From assembly GCF_016624945.1 (NCBI RefSeq), contig NZ_JACVUI010000007.1, positions 1 through 64,000 of the forward strand: 64,000 nucleotides of DNA, given 5' to 3'. The stretch is from Acinetobacter sp. S54. Its GTDB lineage: Bacteria; Pseudomonadota; Gammaproteobacteria; Pseudomonadales; Moraxellaceae. The stretch's first letter is position 1. Every line of letters begins with the position of its first letter. Shown here piece after piece: positions 8,527 through 18,509 of this stretch. Both the position numbers and the translations under genes were made by a program. The notes under the pieces are model-generated. The model ran no database searches, had not been told where the DNA came from, and worked only from the letters and a program-made list of their open reading frames with translations.

Positions 8527-8720
8527 CTATAAAAATTAAGACAGATTAAGCTAGTCATTACGCTTTAAGACATAGTAAAGCAAACCAAAAATAGTGATAA
8601 TATAACCCGCTTAAATAACAGCTTTATTTTTTGAGTGAAAATTCAGAACGAGTTACAAATCGAGTAACACTAAAGCCAATAATTTAATATCTAATTAATT
8701 CTCAAAAGGTTGCAATAGAC

Positions 8721-9305
8721 ATGCTTCTGATGATCGACAATTACGACTCCTTTACGTATAACATCGTCCAATATTTTGGCGAGTTAAACCAAGACGTTAA
8801 AGTAGTTCGCAATGACCAAGTCACATTAGAGGACATTGAACGATGGCAACCAAAGTATTTGGTGGTGGGTCCTGGCCCTTGCTCCCCGACTGAAGCAGGT
8901 ATTTCGGTTCCTGCCATTCATCATTTCGCGGGGAAAATTCCATTACTTGGTGTCTGTTTAGGACATCAAGCGATTGGACAGGCCTTGGGTGGCAATATTA
9001 TTCGTGCCAAAACAGTGATGCATGGTCGTTTATCAGATATGCATCATATTGATAAAGGTATCTTTAGTAATTTGCCATCACCCTTTTCAGCGACACGTTA
9101 TCACTCTTTAGTGATCGAACAGGAAACCTTACCTGAGTGTCTGGAAGTGACCTGTTGGACCAATCAAGCCGATGGTTCTATGGAAGAAATTATGGGTGTT
9201 AAACATAAGACATTACCTATTGAAGGTGTGCAGTTTCATCCTGAATCTATTCTTAGCCAGCATGGACACCAAATCTTCAAGAATTTTTTAGAGATTTATG
9301 CATAA
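8721..9305 (+). CDS. trpG: anthranilate/aminodeoxychorismate synthase glutaminase subunit
   Basis: A class I glutamine amidotransferase (194 aa). It supplies ammonia to the TrpE or PabB partner in tryptophan or folate synthesis. The triad is visible: Cys in [18 protein letters not shown] (near residue 79) and His/Glu in GVQFHPES near the C-terminus. The oxyanion segment [11 protein letters not shown] is also present. It is followed directly by trpD (TAA then ATG with no gap), and trpC comes 10 bp after that. No trpE is adjacent, as is usual in Acinetobacter and Pseudomonas. It may serve both TrpE and PabB. Confidence 0.93.
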   Translation: MLLMIDNYDSFTYNIVQYFGELNQDVKVVRNDQVTLEDIERWQPKYLVVGPGPCSPTEAGISVPAIHHFAGKIPLLGVCLGHQAIGQALGGNIIRAKTVMHGRLSDMHHIDKGIFSNLPSPFSATRYHSLVIEQETLPECLEVTCWTNQADGSMEEIMGVKHKTLPIEGVQFHPESILSQHGHQIFKNFLEIYA

Positions 9306-10355
9306 ATGGATATTCAACAAGCTTTAAACCACATCACCAAAAATATTCATCTGACCCAGCCACAAATGGAAGATGTGATGCGTAGCATCATGCAGGGTGA
9401 AGCGACTGAAGCGCAAATTGGCGCGCTTATGATGGGGCTTCGGATGAAAGGTGAAAGTATTGATGAAATTACCGCAGCAGCGCGTGTCATGCGCGAGTTT
9501 GCGATTAAAATTGATGTGAGCGATATTCACTATTTAGTTGATATCGTTGGTACGGGTGGCGATGGTCAAAACCTGTTTAATGTATCAACTGCATCTAGCT
9601 TTGTGATTGCAGCTGCGGGGGCAACCATTGCCAAACACGGCAACCGTGGTGTTTCAAGTAAATCAGGTTCCTCTGACTTGTTAGAGCAAGCAGGCATTAA
9701 TCTTGATCTGAATATGCAGCAAACCGAACGCTGTATCCGTGAAATGGGAGTCGGTTTCCTCTTTGCACCTAATCATCACAAAGCCATGAAATATGCCGTA
9801 GGCCCTCGCCGTGAACTGGGCATTCGCAGTATTTTTAATTTACTCGGCCCGCTTACGAATCCCGCAGGAGTAAAACGTTTTGTGATTGGAGTATTTTCAG
9901 ATGAATTATGCCGCCCTATTGCCGAAGTAATGAAACAACTTGGCGCAGAGCATGTCATGGTTGTTCATTCCAAAGATGGATTGGATGAAATTAGCCTCGC
10001 ATCACAAACCTATATTGCCGAACTTAAAAATGGTGAAATCATTGAGTGGGTCTTAAATCCTGAGGATGTGGATATTCCATCCCAAACTTTAACCGGTTTA
10101 ATTGTGGAAGATTCTGGTGCCAGCCTCAAATTGATTAAAGATGCTTTAGGTCGTAAGAAATCTGAAATTGGTGAAAAAGCTGCAAATATGATTGCCCTAA
10201 ATGCTGGTGCAGGTATTTATGTATCCGGGCTCACGACTAGCTATAAACAAGGCGTAGCTTTGGCTCATGACATTATTTATGGCGGACAGGCACTGGAAAA
10301 AATGAGTATCCTGTCCGAATTCACCAAGGCATTAAAACAATACGCAAACCAGTGA
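9306..10355 (+). CDS. trpD: anthranilate phosphoribosyltransferase
   Basis: This 349-aa enzyme joins anthranilate to PRPP to give phosphoribosyl-anthranilate, the second step of the tryptophan branch. Signatures are [17 protein letters not shown] (PRPP loop, near residue 80), [19 protein letters not shown], and [20 protein letters not shown]. The length fits TrpD. The start codon immediately follows the trpG stop, so the two are translationally coupled. Confidence 0.95.
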   Translation: MDIQQALNHITKNIHLTQPQMEDVMRSIMQGEATEAQIGALMMGLRMKGESIDEITAAARVMREFAIKIDVSDIHYLVDIVGTGGDGQNLFNVSTASSFVIAAAGATIAKHGNRGVSSKSGSSDLLEQAGINLDLNMQQTERCIREMGVGFLFAPNHHKAMKYAVGPRRELGIRSIFNLLGPLTNPAGVKRFVIGVFSDELCRPIAEVMKQLGAEHVMVVHSKDGLDEISLASQTYIAELKNGEIIEWVLNPEDVDIPSQTLTGLIVEDSGASLKLIKDALGRKKSEIGEKAANMIALNAGAGIYVSGLTTSYKQGVALAHDIIYGGQALEKMSILSEFTKALKQYANQ

Positions 10356-10365
10356 GGTTATCCAG

Positions 10366-11172
10366 ATGATTCAGATTCAAAATACCATTTTGGGTAAAAT
10401 CGTTGATCGTAAACACCAAGAATTGGCAAATCGTTTAAAACAACGTAGCCTCAAAGATGTAGAAGAATGGGCAAAACAAGCAACGCCTGTTCGTGGTTTT
10501 GCCCAGTCCTTGCGTAGTAAACAACCAGGGGTAATTGCTGAGATCAAAAAAGCGTCACCCTCTAAAGGCATAATTCGTGCTGACTTTAATCCCGCTGAGA
10601 TTGCAGCACAATATGAACAGGCAGGTGCTGCATGTTTATCTGTATTAACTGATGTTGATTTTTTTCAGGGCGCCGATGAAAATATTGCAATCGCTCGCCA
10701 GCATTGTCTTTTGCCTGCATTGCGTAAAGACTTTTTGGTTGATCCTTACAATGTCATTGAAGCGCGTGCCTTACAGGCGGATTGTATTCTTTTGATTGTG
10801 GCTTGTTTATCAGATCAACAGCTCGAAGAAATGTCTAAAACAGCTTTTGACTATCATTTAGATGTCTTGGTTGAAGTTCACGATGAAGAAGAGCTAGAAC
10901 GTGCACTCAAGCTTTCTGAACAGTGCTTGCTGGGCGTGAACAATCGTAATCTTAAAACATTTGATGTTGATTTAAATACCAGTTTGCGTTTAAAGAAATT
11001 GCTCGACCCATCCCGTCTATTGGTCACTGAAAGTGGGATTGCGATACCTGCGGATGTCAATATGATGCAACAACATGATATTCATGCATTTTTGGTGGGT
11101 GAAAGTTTTATGAAACAACCACGACCAGATTTGGCATTTACAGAGCTGTTTGGAGTGCCTGAACACGTTTAA
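10366..11172 (+). CDS. trpC: indole-3-glycerol phosphate synthase
   Basis: A TIM-barrel enzyme (268 aa) that forms indole-3-glycerol phosphate from carboxyphenylaminodeoxyribulose phosphate. Catalytic motifs are IAEIKKASPSKG (near residue 57), LSVLTDVDFFQG, LRKDFLVDPY, LLGVNNRNLKTF and VTESGI. It is stand-alone, not fused to TrpF as in enterics. It is the last gene of the trpGDC unit. Confidence 0.95.
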   Translation: MIQIQNTILGKIVDRKHQELANRLKQRSLKDVEEWAKQATPVRGFAQSLRSKQPGVIAEIKKASPSKGIIRADFNPAEIAAQYEQAGAACLSVLTDVDFFQGADENIAIARQHCLLPALRKDFLVDPYNVIEARALQADCILLIVACLSDQQLEEMSKTAFDYHLDVLVEVHDEEELERALKLSEQCLLGVNNRNLKTFDVDLNTSLRLKKLLDPSRLLVTESGIAIPADVNMMQQHDIHAFLVGESFMKQPRPDLAFTELFGVPEHV

Positions 11173-11197
11173 TCATTTGTAATAAATAGGTTCTATA

Positions 11198-11233
11198 AAA
11201 CAGTTAAGGAGGGTCAATCATCTTTAACTGTTT
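11198..11233 (+). terminator. hairpin after trpC
   Basis: The stem AAACAGTTAA (11198-11207) pairs with TTAACTGTTT (11224-11233) around a 16-nt loop. The U-tract is short, so it may be a weak or leaky terminator before the acetyltransferase gene. Confidence 0.45.
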
Positions 11234-11272
11234 ATCAACAATATAAAATTAAATAAAAGTTGAGATTCGTTT

Positions 11273-11782
11273 TTGAATAAAATCATCATTCGCTCTGAAC
11301 AGGCAAAAGATATTGCTGAAATTTCAGAAGTTATTCGATTAGCCTTTTTAAATTCTGAATACTCAAGTCATACAGAACAATTTATTGTCAATTCACTACG
11401 TCAGAATGACGTATTAACGCTTTCTCTTGTTGCTGAAATCGATCATATCCTTGTGGGACATATCGCTATTTCTCCTGTACAACTTTCAACGCATGAATTA
11501 GGTTGGTATGGATTTGGTCCAGTTTCTATTTTACCCAAAATGCAGAAACAAGGTATTGGTTCACAACTGATACTTTCAGCTTTGGAAATGCTTAAAGATC
11601 TAAAAGCAAAAGGCTGTGTTTTATTAGGTGATCCAAATTACTATCATCGCTTTGGTTTTAAATCTTATGCTGAACTCATTCTAAAGGATGTACCCGCACA
11701 ATATTTTCAGGCAATCAGTTTTAATAAAAATATTCCTCAAGCAATCGTGACGTATCATTCAGCATTTAATGCAACAGAATAA
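11273..11782 (+). CDS. GNAT-family N-acetyltransferase
   Basis: This 169-aa protein has the GNAT fold. The acetyl-CoA loop reads LPKMQKQGIGSQLI (near residues 93-106), and the C-terminal LLGDPNYYHRFGFKSY is typical of the COG3153/YhbS-like group. The substrate is unknown. The start is a TTG at 11273, with GAGA upstream at suitable spacing; no better ATG exists before the conserved first strand. It follows trpC by 100 bp with a weak hairpin between, so partial read-through from trp is possible, but nothing links its function to tryptophan. Confidence 0.82.
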   Translation: MNKIIIRSEQAKDIAEISEVIRLAFLNSEYSSHTEQFIVNSLRQNDVLTLSLVAEIDHILVGHIAISPVQLSTHELGWYGFGPVSILPKMQKQGIGSQLILSALEMLKDLKAKGCVLLGDPNYYHRFGFKSYAELILKDVPAQYFQAISFNKNIPQAIVTYHSAFNATE

Positions 11783-11914
11783 CTTTATTCTCAGTTTTAA
11801 ATCATGAACTTGTAATATAACTTGGACTGAATCCAATTTAGTTCAAATTTTTCTATATTTCAGACTATAATCGATAACCAAATATTTATTCTCTTATGCT
11901 ATTTTTTCGCAATT

Positions 11915-12619
11915 ATGAGCAAACACGATACCTCCCTCTCCAAAGCCCAACAGGATTTGTTAAAGCAGTTTAAAAAACAAATTTCTACGGGACAGGAAAA
12001 GTCTGTCAACAAACAAACTTCAAATAAACAGCCTATTTATAACGGCCCCGAAACAGAGCCAGAAGATGACAGCCAGCTGTTTAACAAAGCCTTGCACGGC
12101 GTAAAGCCCATTGATCGTGGCAACATTGCTCATGTTCAACCCAATCGCACTAAAAAAATCGATGCACAAACATTGGCAAAACGTGCAGCGGCAGAAGGTA
12201 GTTTTGAAACAGAAAATGCGGAACTTTCTGATACTCAAGCGGTACTCAACCCAGTTGCCAGTCAGGCCAGCCTAAGCTATCGCATTGCTACCTTACAGCA
12301 CAAAGTTTTTGAAGATTTAAAAGCAGGAAAATTACGCTGGTTTGAAGCAGTAGATTTACATGGTTGTACTGTTGAACAGGCACGTTCGGCCGTTCTACAA
12401 ATTATTCAGATGGCAAAATCTGAAAATCAAAATGTGATTAAAATTGTGCATGGCAAAGGCCCAGAAGCCATTTTGAAAACCTATGTAAATGGCTGGTTAC
12501 GTCAGCATCGCGATGTGTTGGCTTTTGTCAGTGCCCCTGAAAATCAAGGTGGAACAGGAGCTGTTCTGGTTTTACTCAAACGATCGGAAAAGAATCCAAA
12601 ATATGAACAAACGAAATGA
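11915..12619 (+). CDS. Smr-domain protein
   Basis: A protein of 234 aa. The N-terminal ~125 residues are polar and probably disordered (SKAQQDLLKQFKKQISTGQEK). The C-terminal Smr domain (about residues 140-228) shows the diagnostic motifs VDLHGCT, VHGKG and GGTGAVLVLL. Small MutS-related proteins nick or cleave nucleic acid; related stand-alone SmrB proteins cleave mRNA at collided ribosomes. Whether this one acts on DNA or RNA cannot be read from the sequence. The stop overlaps a shared convergent terminator with xdhC. Confidence 0.85.
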   Translation: MSKHDTSLSKAQQDLLKQFKKQISTGQEKSVNKQTSNKQPIYNGPETEPEDDSQLFNKALHGVKPIDRGNIAHVQPNRTKKIDAQTLAKRAAAEGSFETENAELSDTQAVLNPVASQASLSYRIATLQHKVFEDLKAGKLRWFEAVDLHGCTVEQARSAVLQIIQMAKSENQNVIKIVHGKGPEAILKTYVNGWLRQHRDVLAFVSAPENQGGTGAVLVLLKRSEKNPKYEQTK

Positions 12620-12639
12620 TTTGGTTAAATCATTTCGTT
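12610..12639. terminator. bidirectional terminator between the Smr gene and xdhC
   Basis: A perfect 13-bp inverted repeat (AACGAAATGATTT / AAATCATTTCGTT) with a GGTT loop includes the stop codons of both convergent genes. It is unusual in lying inside the coding ends. Confidence 0.7.
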
Positions 12640-13616
12640 ATATCAAATACTTGCAATAACTCAGCGACTACAGCAATCGCAATCATTGCAGGCTTTTTAG
12701 AGGTAATTCCATCAATTCCAATTGGACAAACCAATTGTTCAAGCTGCGTTGAACTGTATCCTCTGGCCTGCATCCGCTTTTCAAAAATCGCACGTTTACT
12801 TTTCGAACCAATCATTCCCACGTAAGCAAACGATTGCTGAGTGGGTTTCAGAGCTTCAAAACATAATTGCAAATCCAGCTGGTGGTCGTGCGTTAGAATC
12901 AGAATTGCACCATCTCGGTCAAAATGAGTAATTTCAAGTGCAGGTAAATCAGTACTAATACAACGGATCTGATCTTGCAAATCCAGCGGGAAAATATGAT
13001 CGCGATTATCAACCCAAGTAACCTGTACATCAAGAGGTAATAAACAGCGTACGATCGCCTCTCCCACATGTCCTGCACCTAAAATCATGACTTTCATAGC
13101 ATAGGGCTGAATAATTTGTCGCCATTGCCAGTGCTCATCATTTCGTTGCCAATCCGCTTGTAATGCCTGCATGGGATGATCAGCACTATACCAAACCGAT
13201 GCCTGCTGATCCGATACATGTCGAACAATATTTTGCCCATTTTGCCATGCTTTTTGAGAGACGATGAGATCATAACAATTTAATCTAGCTCCGATTCTTT
13301 CAAAAAGTAGCCACATCACGCCACCACAGCATTGTCCCAAACGAGCACTTAAATTAAACCGTTCAGTAAATCGCTGACGAACTTCATGACCCAACAACAT
13401 ATCTTTGGCAATATCAATCGCCTGAAATTCTAAATGCCCACCACCAATCGTATCGGACTGTTGTATTTGTTGCTGCTGATCTAAACCTAACACCATGGTC
13501 GCTCCTACTTCACGTGGGGTAGAACCATCAGCACGAACCACTGTAACCAGTACCACAGGACGTCTTTGTTGCTGCCAGTCAACAAAATCTCGCCACCATT
13601 GTAAATATTGTTGCAT
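12630..13616 (-). CDS. xdhC: xanthine dehydrogenase accessory protein XdhC
   Basis: This 328-aa protein belongs to the XdhC/CoxI family, which binds molybdenum cofactor, helps sulfurate it and inserts it into XdhB. The N-terminal XdhC domain shows RADGSTPREVGATMVL and IGGGHLEFQAI; the C-terminal Rossmann part begins VMILGAGHVGEAIVRCL (near residue 170). It is the third gene of the xdhABC unit, 15 bp after xdhB. No guanine deaminase gene follows, unlike many xdh loci. Confidence 0.9.
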   Translation of the reverse strand: MQQYLQWWRDFVDWQQQRRPVVLVTVVRADGSTPREVGATMVLGLDQQQQIQQSDTIGGGHLEFQAIDIAKDMLLGHEVRQRFTERFNLSARLGQCCGGVMWLLFERIGARLNCYDLIVSQKAWQNGQNIVRHVSDQQASVWYSADHPMQALQADWQRNDEHWQWRQIIQPYAMKVMILGAGHVGEAIVRCLLPLDVQVTWVDNRDHIFPLDLQDQIRCISTDLPALEITHFDRDGAILILTHDHQLDLQLCFEALKPTQQSFAYVGMIGSKSKRAIFEKRMQARGYSSTQLEQLVCPIGIDGITSKKPAMIAIAVVAELLQVFDITK

Positions 13617-13631
13617 AACGCTAAGTCACTA

Positions 13632-16007
13632 TCACAATTTAGGCTGCGGATGATCGGCTAAGGCACGACCACGACCTATCGAGATTGCGCGTAAAATTTC
13701 TTCTGCTGTAGCAGGTGCATTTAGCTCAAGGGTTGCATCGACAGGGATCGCAGCTTGTAGAGCTTGTCGAATAGCAGAAAAAACCGAAAGCCCCAACATA
13801 AAAGGTGGCTCACCGACAGCTTTAGAGCGATAAATGGTATCTGCTGGATTTTCATTATCAAAAAGTTTGACGTTGAATACATGGGGAATATCAACACTGG
13901 TGGGGATTTTATAGGTCGATGGTGCATGAGTAAATAATCGTCCCGCATGTCTGCCTTGTGGTTGCCAATACAATTCTTCGGTGGTCAACCAGCCCATGCC
14001 CTGAATAAAGCCGCCTTCAATCTGACCAATATCAATTGCCGGATTAATCGAACGTCCAACATCATGCAAAATATCAGCACGCAATACTTTCATTTCACCC
14101 GTCAAGGTATCAATTGCGACCTCACTTACTGCTGCACCATAAGCATAGTAGAAAAATGGACGACCCAAATGATTCACCTGATCATAATGAATTTCTGGGG
14201 TTTTATAAAATCCACTGTCCCAAAGTTGAACGCGCGCCATATAAGCACGATTGACTAAATCTGGAAATGTCCATGATTGCCCGTTTTCCGTACTCACTCT
14301 GTTATTTTCAAAGTGAATGCTTTCGATATCACTTTGACTGATTTCAGCAGCCAATTTGGCTAAACGCTCGCGGATCTTACTACATGCATTTTGTACAGCT
14401 TTACCATTTAAATCCGCACCACTTGAAGCCGCAGTTGCAGAAGTATTAGGAACCCGAGAAGTGTCTGTCGCAATCAAACGAACACTTTCAATGCTTAAAC
14501 CAAGTTCATGTGCGGCGACCTGACGCACTTTCGTATAAAGGCCCTGCCCCATTTCTGTACCACCATGCGTAATAGCAACGGTCCCATCCATATATACATA
14601 GACCAGTGCACCAGCTTGGTTGTAATGCACAGCATTAAAAGAAATTCCAAACATCAAAGGGGTTAAAGCAATGCCCCGCTTAATCGTATCGTGATCTTGA
14701 TTAAACTGCTCAATCGCTTGCTTACGTTTAAAATACTGGCTGCTTTTTAATAATTCCTCGACAATTTTTGGCGCAACATTGTCCCGAACTTCCGCACCAT
14801 AATGCATATGATCGCGGCCATTGCCGGATTTTTCAGCAAAAAAGTTACGCTGACGCACTAAAACTGGATCACATTTTAAATAACGGGCAATATCATCGAT
14901 AATATTTTCAATGACAAACATCCCCTGCGGCCCACCAAAACCTCGATAAGCAGTATTCGATACAGTATTGGTTTTGCAACGTAAGTTGCGTAATTGCACA
15001 GCATTTAGATAATAGGCATTTCCAATATGACAAATGGCGCGTTCATTCACTGGACCTGACAAATCAGCTGAAAAACCGCAGTTGGAAGCTAGCTGAACTT
15101 TTAAGCCTTGTAAAACTCCTTGATCATCAAATGCGACAGACCACTCGTAGGCAAAACCATGTCGTTTTCCCGTCGAGCTCATGTCATCATCACGATCTAA
15201 ACGTAATTTGCATGGGCGACTCGATTTCTGCGCAGCCAGTGAAGCGATACAAGCCCACTGTGCAGATTGCGACTCCTTACCTCCAAAACCGCCCCCCATA
15301 CGGCGCGCTTCCACACTCACCTGATGCATGTGAAAGCCCAGAGCATGACAAATCAGCAATTGCATTTCAGTTGGATGTTGAGTCGAACAATAAACTTTTA
15401 AAGTCTGATCTTCTTGTGGAACAGCATAAGAAATCTGACCTTCCAGATAAAAATGCTCTTGTCCGCCTAGTTCAATTGAACCCGAAAGTTGATGCACAGC
15501 ACTTTGAAATGCTTGCTCCACATCTCCATGACTAAACTCTACAGGTGGCAACACCCATGATTGTTGTTCAATCGCGTCTTTAATACTCAAGATAGGCGTT
15601 TCTGGTTCATATTCAATTTGGGCTAAACGTACCGCTCGGCGCGCCTGCTGATAACTTGTTGCAGCGACTACAAATAAAGCCTGCCCATAAAACTCAACCT
15701 GATCTTTGGCAAAAATCGGATCATCCTTAACAATCGGTCCCCAGTTATTTTCAATCGTGACATCATCGGCGGTATAGACAGCAAATACGCCCTCTGCTCG
15801 ACGCACAGCCTCCAGATCAAACTTACTGATTTTGCCTTTAGCGCATTGTGAAAACCCCACAGCCAGATGCAATGTATTCTCAAGCTCTGGGAGATCATCG
15901 ATATAAGTTGCCTGCCCTGTAACATGTAAATGTGCACTTTCGTGTGGAATCGAGTGGCCAGCTTTGGCGGAGGGTTTTAATCCCTTAAGTTCGATGGACT
16001 GATTCAT
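13632..16007 (-). CDS. xdhB: xanthine dehydrogenase, molybdopterin subunit
   Basis: The large subunit (about 791 aa) oxidises hypoxanthine and xanthine to uric acid at a molybdenum centre. Motifs in order are GQEHFYLEGQ, RRMGGGFGGKES, NTAYRGFGGPQGM, ITHGGTEMGQGLYTK and GEPPFMLGLSVFSAIRQA with the catalytic Glu. I begin at ATG 16005-16007 (MNQSIELKG...) because GGAGGT lies six bases upstream. An upstream in-frame start would overlap xdhA. The spacing of one base to the xdhA stop indicates coupling. Confidence 0.93.
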   Translation of the reverse strand: MNQSIELKGLKPSAKAGHSIPHESAHLHVTGQATYIDDLPELENTLHLAVGFSQCAKGKISKFDLEAVRRAEGVFAVYTADDVTIENNWGPIVKDDPIFAKDQVEFYGQALFVVAATSYQQARRAVRLAQIEYEPETPILSIKDAIEQQSWVLPPVEFSHGDVEQAFQSAVHQLSGSIELGGQEHFYLEGQISYAVPQEDQTLKVYCSTQHPTEMQLLICHALGFHMHQVSVEARRMGGGFGGKESQSAQWACIASLAAQKSSRPCKLRLDRDDDMSSTGKRHGFAYEWSVAFDDQGVLQGLKVQLASNCGFSADLSGPVNERAICHIGNAYYLNAVQLRNLRCKTNTVSNTAYRGFGGPQGMFVIENIIDDIARYLKCDPVLVRQRNFFAEKSGNGRDHMHYGAEVRDNVAPKIVEELLKSSQYFKRKQAIEQFNQDHDTIKRGIALTPLMFGISFNAVHYNQAGALVYVYMDGTVAITHGGTEMGQGLYTKVRQVAAHELGLSIESVRLIATDTSRVPNTSATAASSGADLNGKAVQNACSKIRERLAKLAAEISQSDIESIHFENNRVSTENGQSWTFPDLVNRAYMARVQLWDSGFYKTPEIHYDQVNHLGRPFFYYAYGAAVSEVAIDTLTGEMKVLRADILHDVGRSINPAIDIGQIEGGFIQGMGWLTTEELYWQPQGRHAGRLFTHAPSTYKIPTSVDIPHVFNVKLFDNENPADTIYRSKAVGEPPFMLGLSVFSAIRQALQAAIPVDATLELNAPATAEEILRAISIGRGRALADHPQPKL

Positions 16008-16008
16008 C

Positions 16009-17508
16009 TTACACCTCCACCATCGCAATTAAATCTTCGACACGGGTGAGTGTCCTTGCCTGAATTTTTTCGATATAAAAGCGCTGTAAACAATTCTGTG
16101 CAACGTGTAAACGATAGGCGCTACTGGCGCGACCATCACTCAACGGCTGAAAATCCTGTGTCAATGCAATTTGTGCTTGTTCAATCAACTCAGGCGTCAT
16201 GATTTGACCCAATAGCACTTTCTCAGTATTCAACGCCCGTTTTGGAATTGCCGCCATCCCACCAAATGCGATCTTGATTGCTTGAACCCTTTTGCTGTCA
16301 TCTAATTCACAGCTTAAAGCCGCACAAACAGCAGAAATATCCTGCTCAAAACGTTTAGAAATTTTATACGTAGCAAATTTAAAATAAGAACGAGGCATAA
16401 CAACGGGAATTAAAATTGCTTCGACAAACTCCCCTACTTGCAACGCGGTTTTTTGATAATCCAGATAAAAATCAGATAGGGTTATTTCACGACTTTGTTC
16501 ACCACAACGCAGACGTAACTTGGTATCCAATGTAATTAATGCAGGCATGGAATCCCCGATTGGCGAACCATTGGCGATATTTCCACCTAAAGTCCCTGCA
16601 TTTTTGATCGGCATCGAAGCAAAACGACGTTGTAATTCGGCAAAATCGGGATAGAGCCCAGAAATTTTCGAGAATGCATCACTTAAACTGACATTCGCCC
16701 CGATTTCTAGCACTTCGTCTTGAACCGTAATATGTTTTAATTCTTTCACTTGGCCAATATATAACATATCCCCCAAGTTCCGGCCAAGCTTGGTAACCCA
16801 TAACCCAACGTCGGTACTGCCTGCAATAATTCGTGCTTCTGGGTATTGCTGACGTAATTTAGCAAATTCCTGCAAGGTTTTAGGGGCAAAAAATTGTTGT
16901 CCATGATCACAAACTTGTAAAGAAGGTAATGCTTGAATTTCGGTCAATACTTCAATTACTTTTTGACGTTCGAGTTCTAAACGCGGGTAAACATAAGCCT
17001 GTTGTGCTGCCTCTAAAATTGGGCGATAACCCGTGCAACGGCACAAATTCCCAGAAATGTAATCACTAATTATATTTTTATTAGGCGCATTAGTTTCATT
17101 TTCATACATGGACCATAACGACATAATAAAGCCTGGTGTGCAAAAGCCGCATTGTGAACCGTGATGATCGACCATAGCTTGTTGCACTGGATGTAGATCT
17201 GATTCAGCGTTCAATGTTAGGGCTTTTAAATCTTCGACAGTAAAAAGCGCCTTACCATCCAGCGTGGGTAAAAACTGGATGCAAGCATTAACGCTACGCA
17301 GTTGCAATTGGTCATTAACCAACTCTCCAACCACCACAGTACACGCGCCACAATCACCCTCTGCACAGCCTTCTTTGGTTCCAGTTTGACGTGTTTTTTC
17401 AGCCGAAATATATTCACGTAAATATTGTAAAACGGTCGTGGTCGGAGCGAGCGTTTCAATGTGCTGGCGTTGTCCTCGAAAATAAAACGTGATGGGACGT
17501 GCTGACAT
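16009..17508 (-). CDS. xdhA: xanthine dehydrogenase, FeS/FAD subunit
   Basis: This 499-aa subunit carries electrons from the molybdenum centre to NAD+. The N-terminal plant-ferredoxin-like [2Fe-2S] cluster is at KEGCAEGDCGACTV (near 46-60). The second [2Fe-2S] cluster is at QCGFCTPGF and GNLCRCTGYRPI (near 115-160). The FAD domain shows IIAGSTDVGLWV and KNAGTLGGNIANGSPIGDS. A fused FeS-FAD chain is the normal bacterial XdhA form. AAGGATAG precedes the ATG. First gene of the unit. Confidence 0.93.
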   Translation of the reverse strand: MSARPITFYFRGQRQHIETLAPTTTVLQYLREYISAEKTRQTGTKEGCAEGDCGACTVVVGELVNDQLQLRSVNACIQFLPTLDGKALFTVEDLKALTLNAESDLHPVQQAMVDHHGSQCGFCTPGFIMSLWSMYENETNAPNKNIISDYISGNLCRCTGYRPILEAAQQAYVYPRLELERQKVIEVLTEIQALPSLQVCDHGQQFFAPKTLQEFAKLRQQYPEARIIAGSTDVGLWVTKLGRNLGDMLYIGQVKELKHITVQDEVLEIGANVSLSDAFSKISGLYPDFAELQRRFASMPIKNAGTLGGNIANGSPIGDSMPALITLDTKLRLRCGEQSREITLSDFYLDYQKTALQVGEFVEAILIPVVMPRSYFKFATYKISKRFEQDISAVCAALSCELDDSKRVQAIKIAFGGMAAIPKRALNTEKVLLGQIMTPELIEQAQIALTQDFQPLSDGRASSAYRLHVAQNCLQRFYIEKIQARTLTRVEDLIAMVEV

Positions 17509-17861
17509 TTTCTATCCTTTTTACTGTGGTATCCAGATACTTTTCCATGAGCAATTACAATGCCATTTTGCTTGTGATCAACTGATTTTCACAGGATTTA
17601 ATATCCTATATAAGATTTTATATATATCTTTCAAATGGATTAAAATCAGAAACTTCACTACTCAGTTTTAACAGACTTTTAAGCAAAAAATGAATAAAAA
17701 ATTGTATGTGATGAAATATCAACCGCGATCAAACTGAATTTTATTCAGCTTTTATGAATTGACTCTCATTGGAATAAATATCCTGCAAAGTTACATGACC
17801 CACTTGTTAGGTTTTCTGATACAATGCCGAGCTTGTTTATTAGAGTAAGCCTATACGTCTT
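17509..17861. other. divergent promoter region between xdhA and folE
   Basis: This 353-bp stretch has no gene. It should contain the minus-strand promoter for xdhABC and the plus-strand promoter for folE. A small hairpin (CTGAAT...ATTCAG) lies near 17733-17747. No regulator gene sits here. Confidence 0.5.
17817..17825 (+). promoter_or_regulatory. extended -10 promoter candidate for folE
   Basis: TGATACAAT fits an extended -10 element (TG-N-TACAAT), 36 bases before the folE ATG. No well-spaced -35 box is seen, which is consistent with extended -10 promoters. Confidence 0.4.
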
Positions 17862-18416
17862 ATGTCAATGCAGCAATCCTATGCAAATATTCTGACCGCA
17901 GTCGGTGAGGATTTAAATCGTCCTGGGCTTAAAGATACCCCTATTCGAGCTGCCAAGGCATTTTCTTTTTTGACCTCTGGCTATGGCAAAACACTGGAAG
18001 AAGTCACTAATAGTGCCGTTTTTCCATCAGACAATCACGAAATGGTTTTGGTTAAAAATATTGAATTTTATTCTCTATGTGAACACCATCTCTTGCCATT
18101 TTACGGACGTGTACATATTGCCTATTTACCTGAAGGTAAAGTATTAGGTTTATCAAAGTTTGCCCGCATTACTGAAATGTTTGCACGTCGCTTACAAATT
18201 CAGGAAAATCTAACTCAGCAAATTGCAGAAGCGGTACTTGAAGTGACGCAAGCACGTGGTGTTGCTGTTATGATTGATTCAGCTCATATGTGTATGATGA
18301 TGCGTGGCGTAGGCAAACAAGAATCTACTACACGTACAGTTTCTTTTTTAGGTGATTTTAAAACTGATAAAGACGTTCGTCGTGAGTTTTTAAGTGCAGT
18401 ACCTGAAAGTTATTAA
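17862..18416 (+). CDS. folE: GTP cyclohydrolase I
   Basis: A 184-aa enzyme that converts GTP to 7,8-dihydroneopterin triphosphate, the first step of folate (and queuosine) synthesis. Zinc ligands are visible in [12 protein letters not shown] (Cys/His) and [11 protein letters not shown] (Cys). Other family motifs are GLSKFARI and LTQQIAEAV. Length is typical for the bacterial enzyme. Monocistronic, with its own promoter and terminator. Start at MSMQQ; an internal Met two codons on is an alternative. Confidence 0.95.
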   Translation: MSMQQSYANILTAVGEDLNRPGLKDTPIRAAKAFSFLTSGYGKTLEEVTNSAVFPSDNHEMVLVKNIEFYSLCEHHLLPFYGRVHIAYLPEGKVLGLSKFARITEMFARRLQIQENLTQQIAEAVLEVTQARGVAVMIDSAHMCMMMRGVGKQESTTRTVSFLGDFKTDKDVRREFLSAVPESY

Positions 18417-18442
18417 CTTTATGTCGTAATTTGAATCAATCA

Positions 18443-18473
18443 GCCAGACAATACAATAAAGTCTGGCGATTTT
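18443..18473 (+). terminator. intrinsic terminator after folE
   Basis: The 7-bp stem GCCAGAC (18443-18449) / GTCTGGC (18461-18467) is followed by GATTTTAT. Confidence 0.65.
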
Positions 18474-18509
18474 ATACATTAACGAAGTGATAATTAAGGT
18501 AGATCGTTA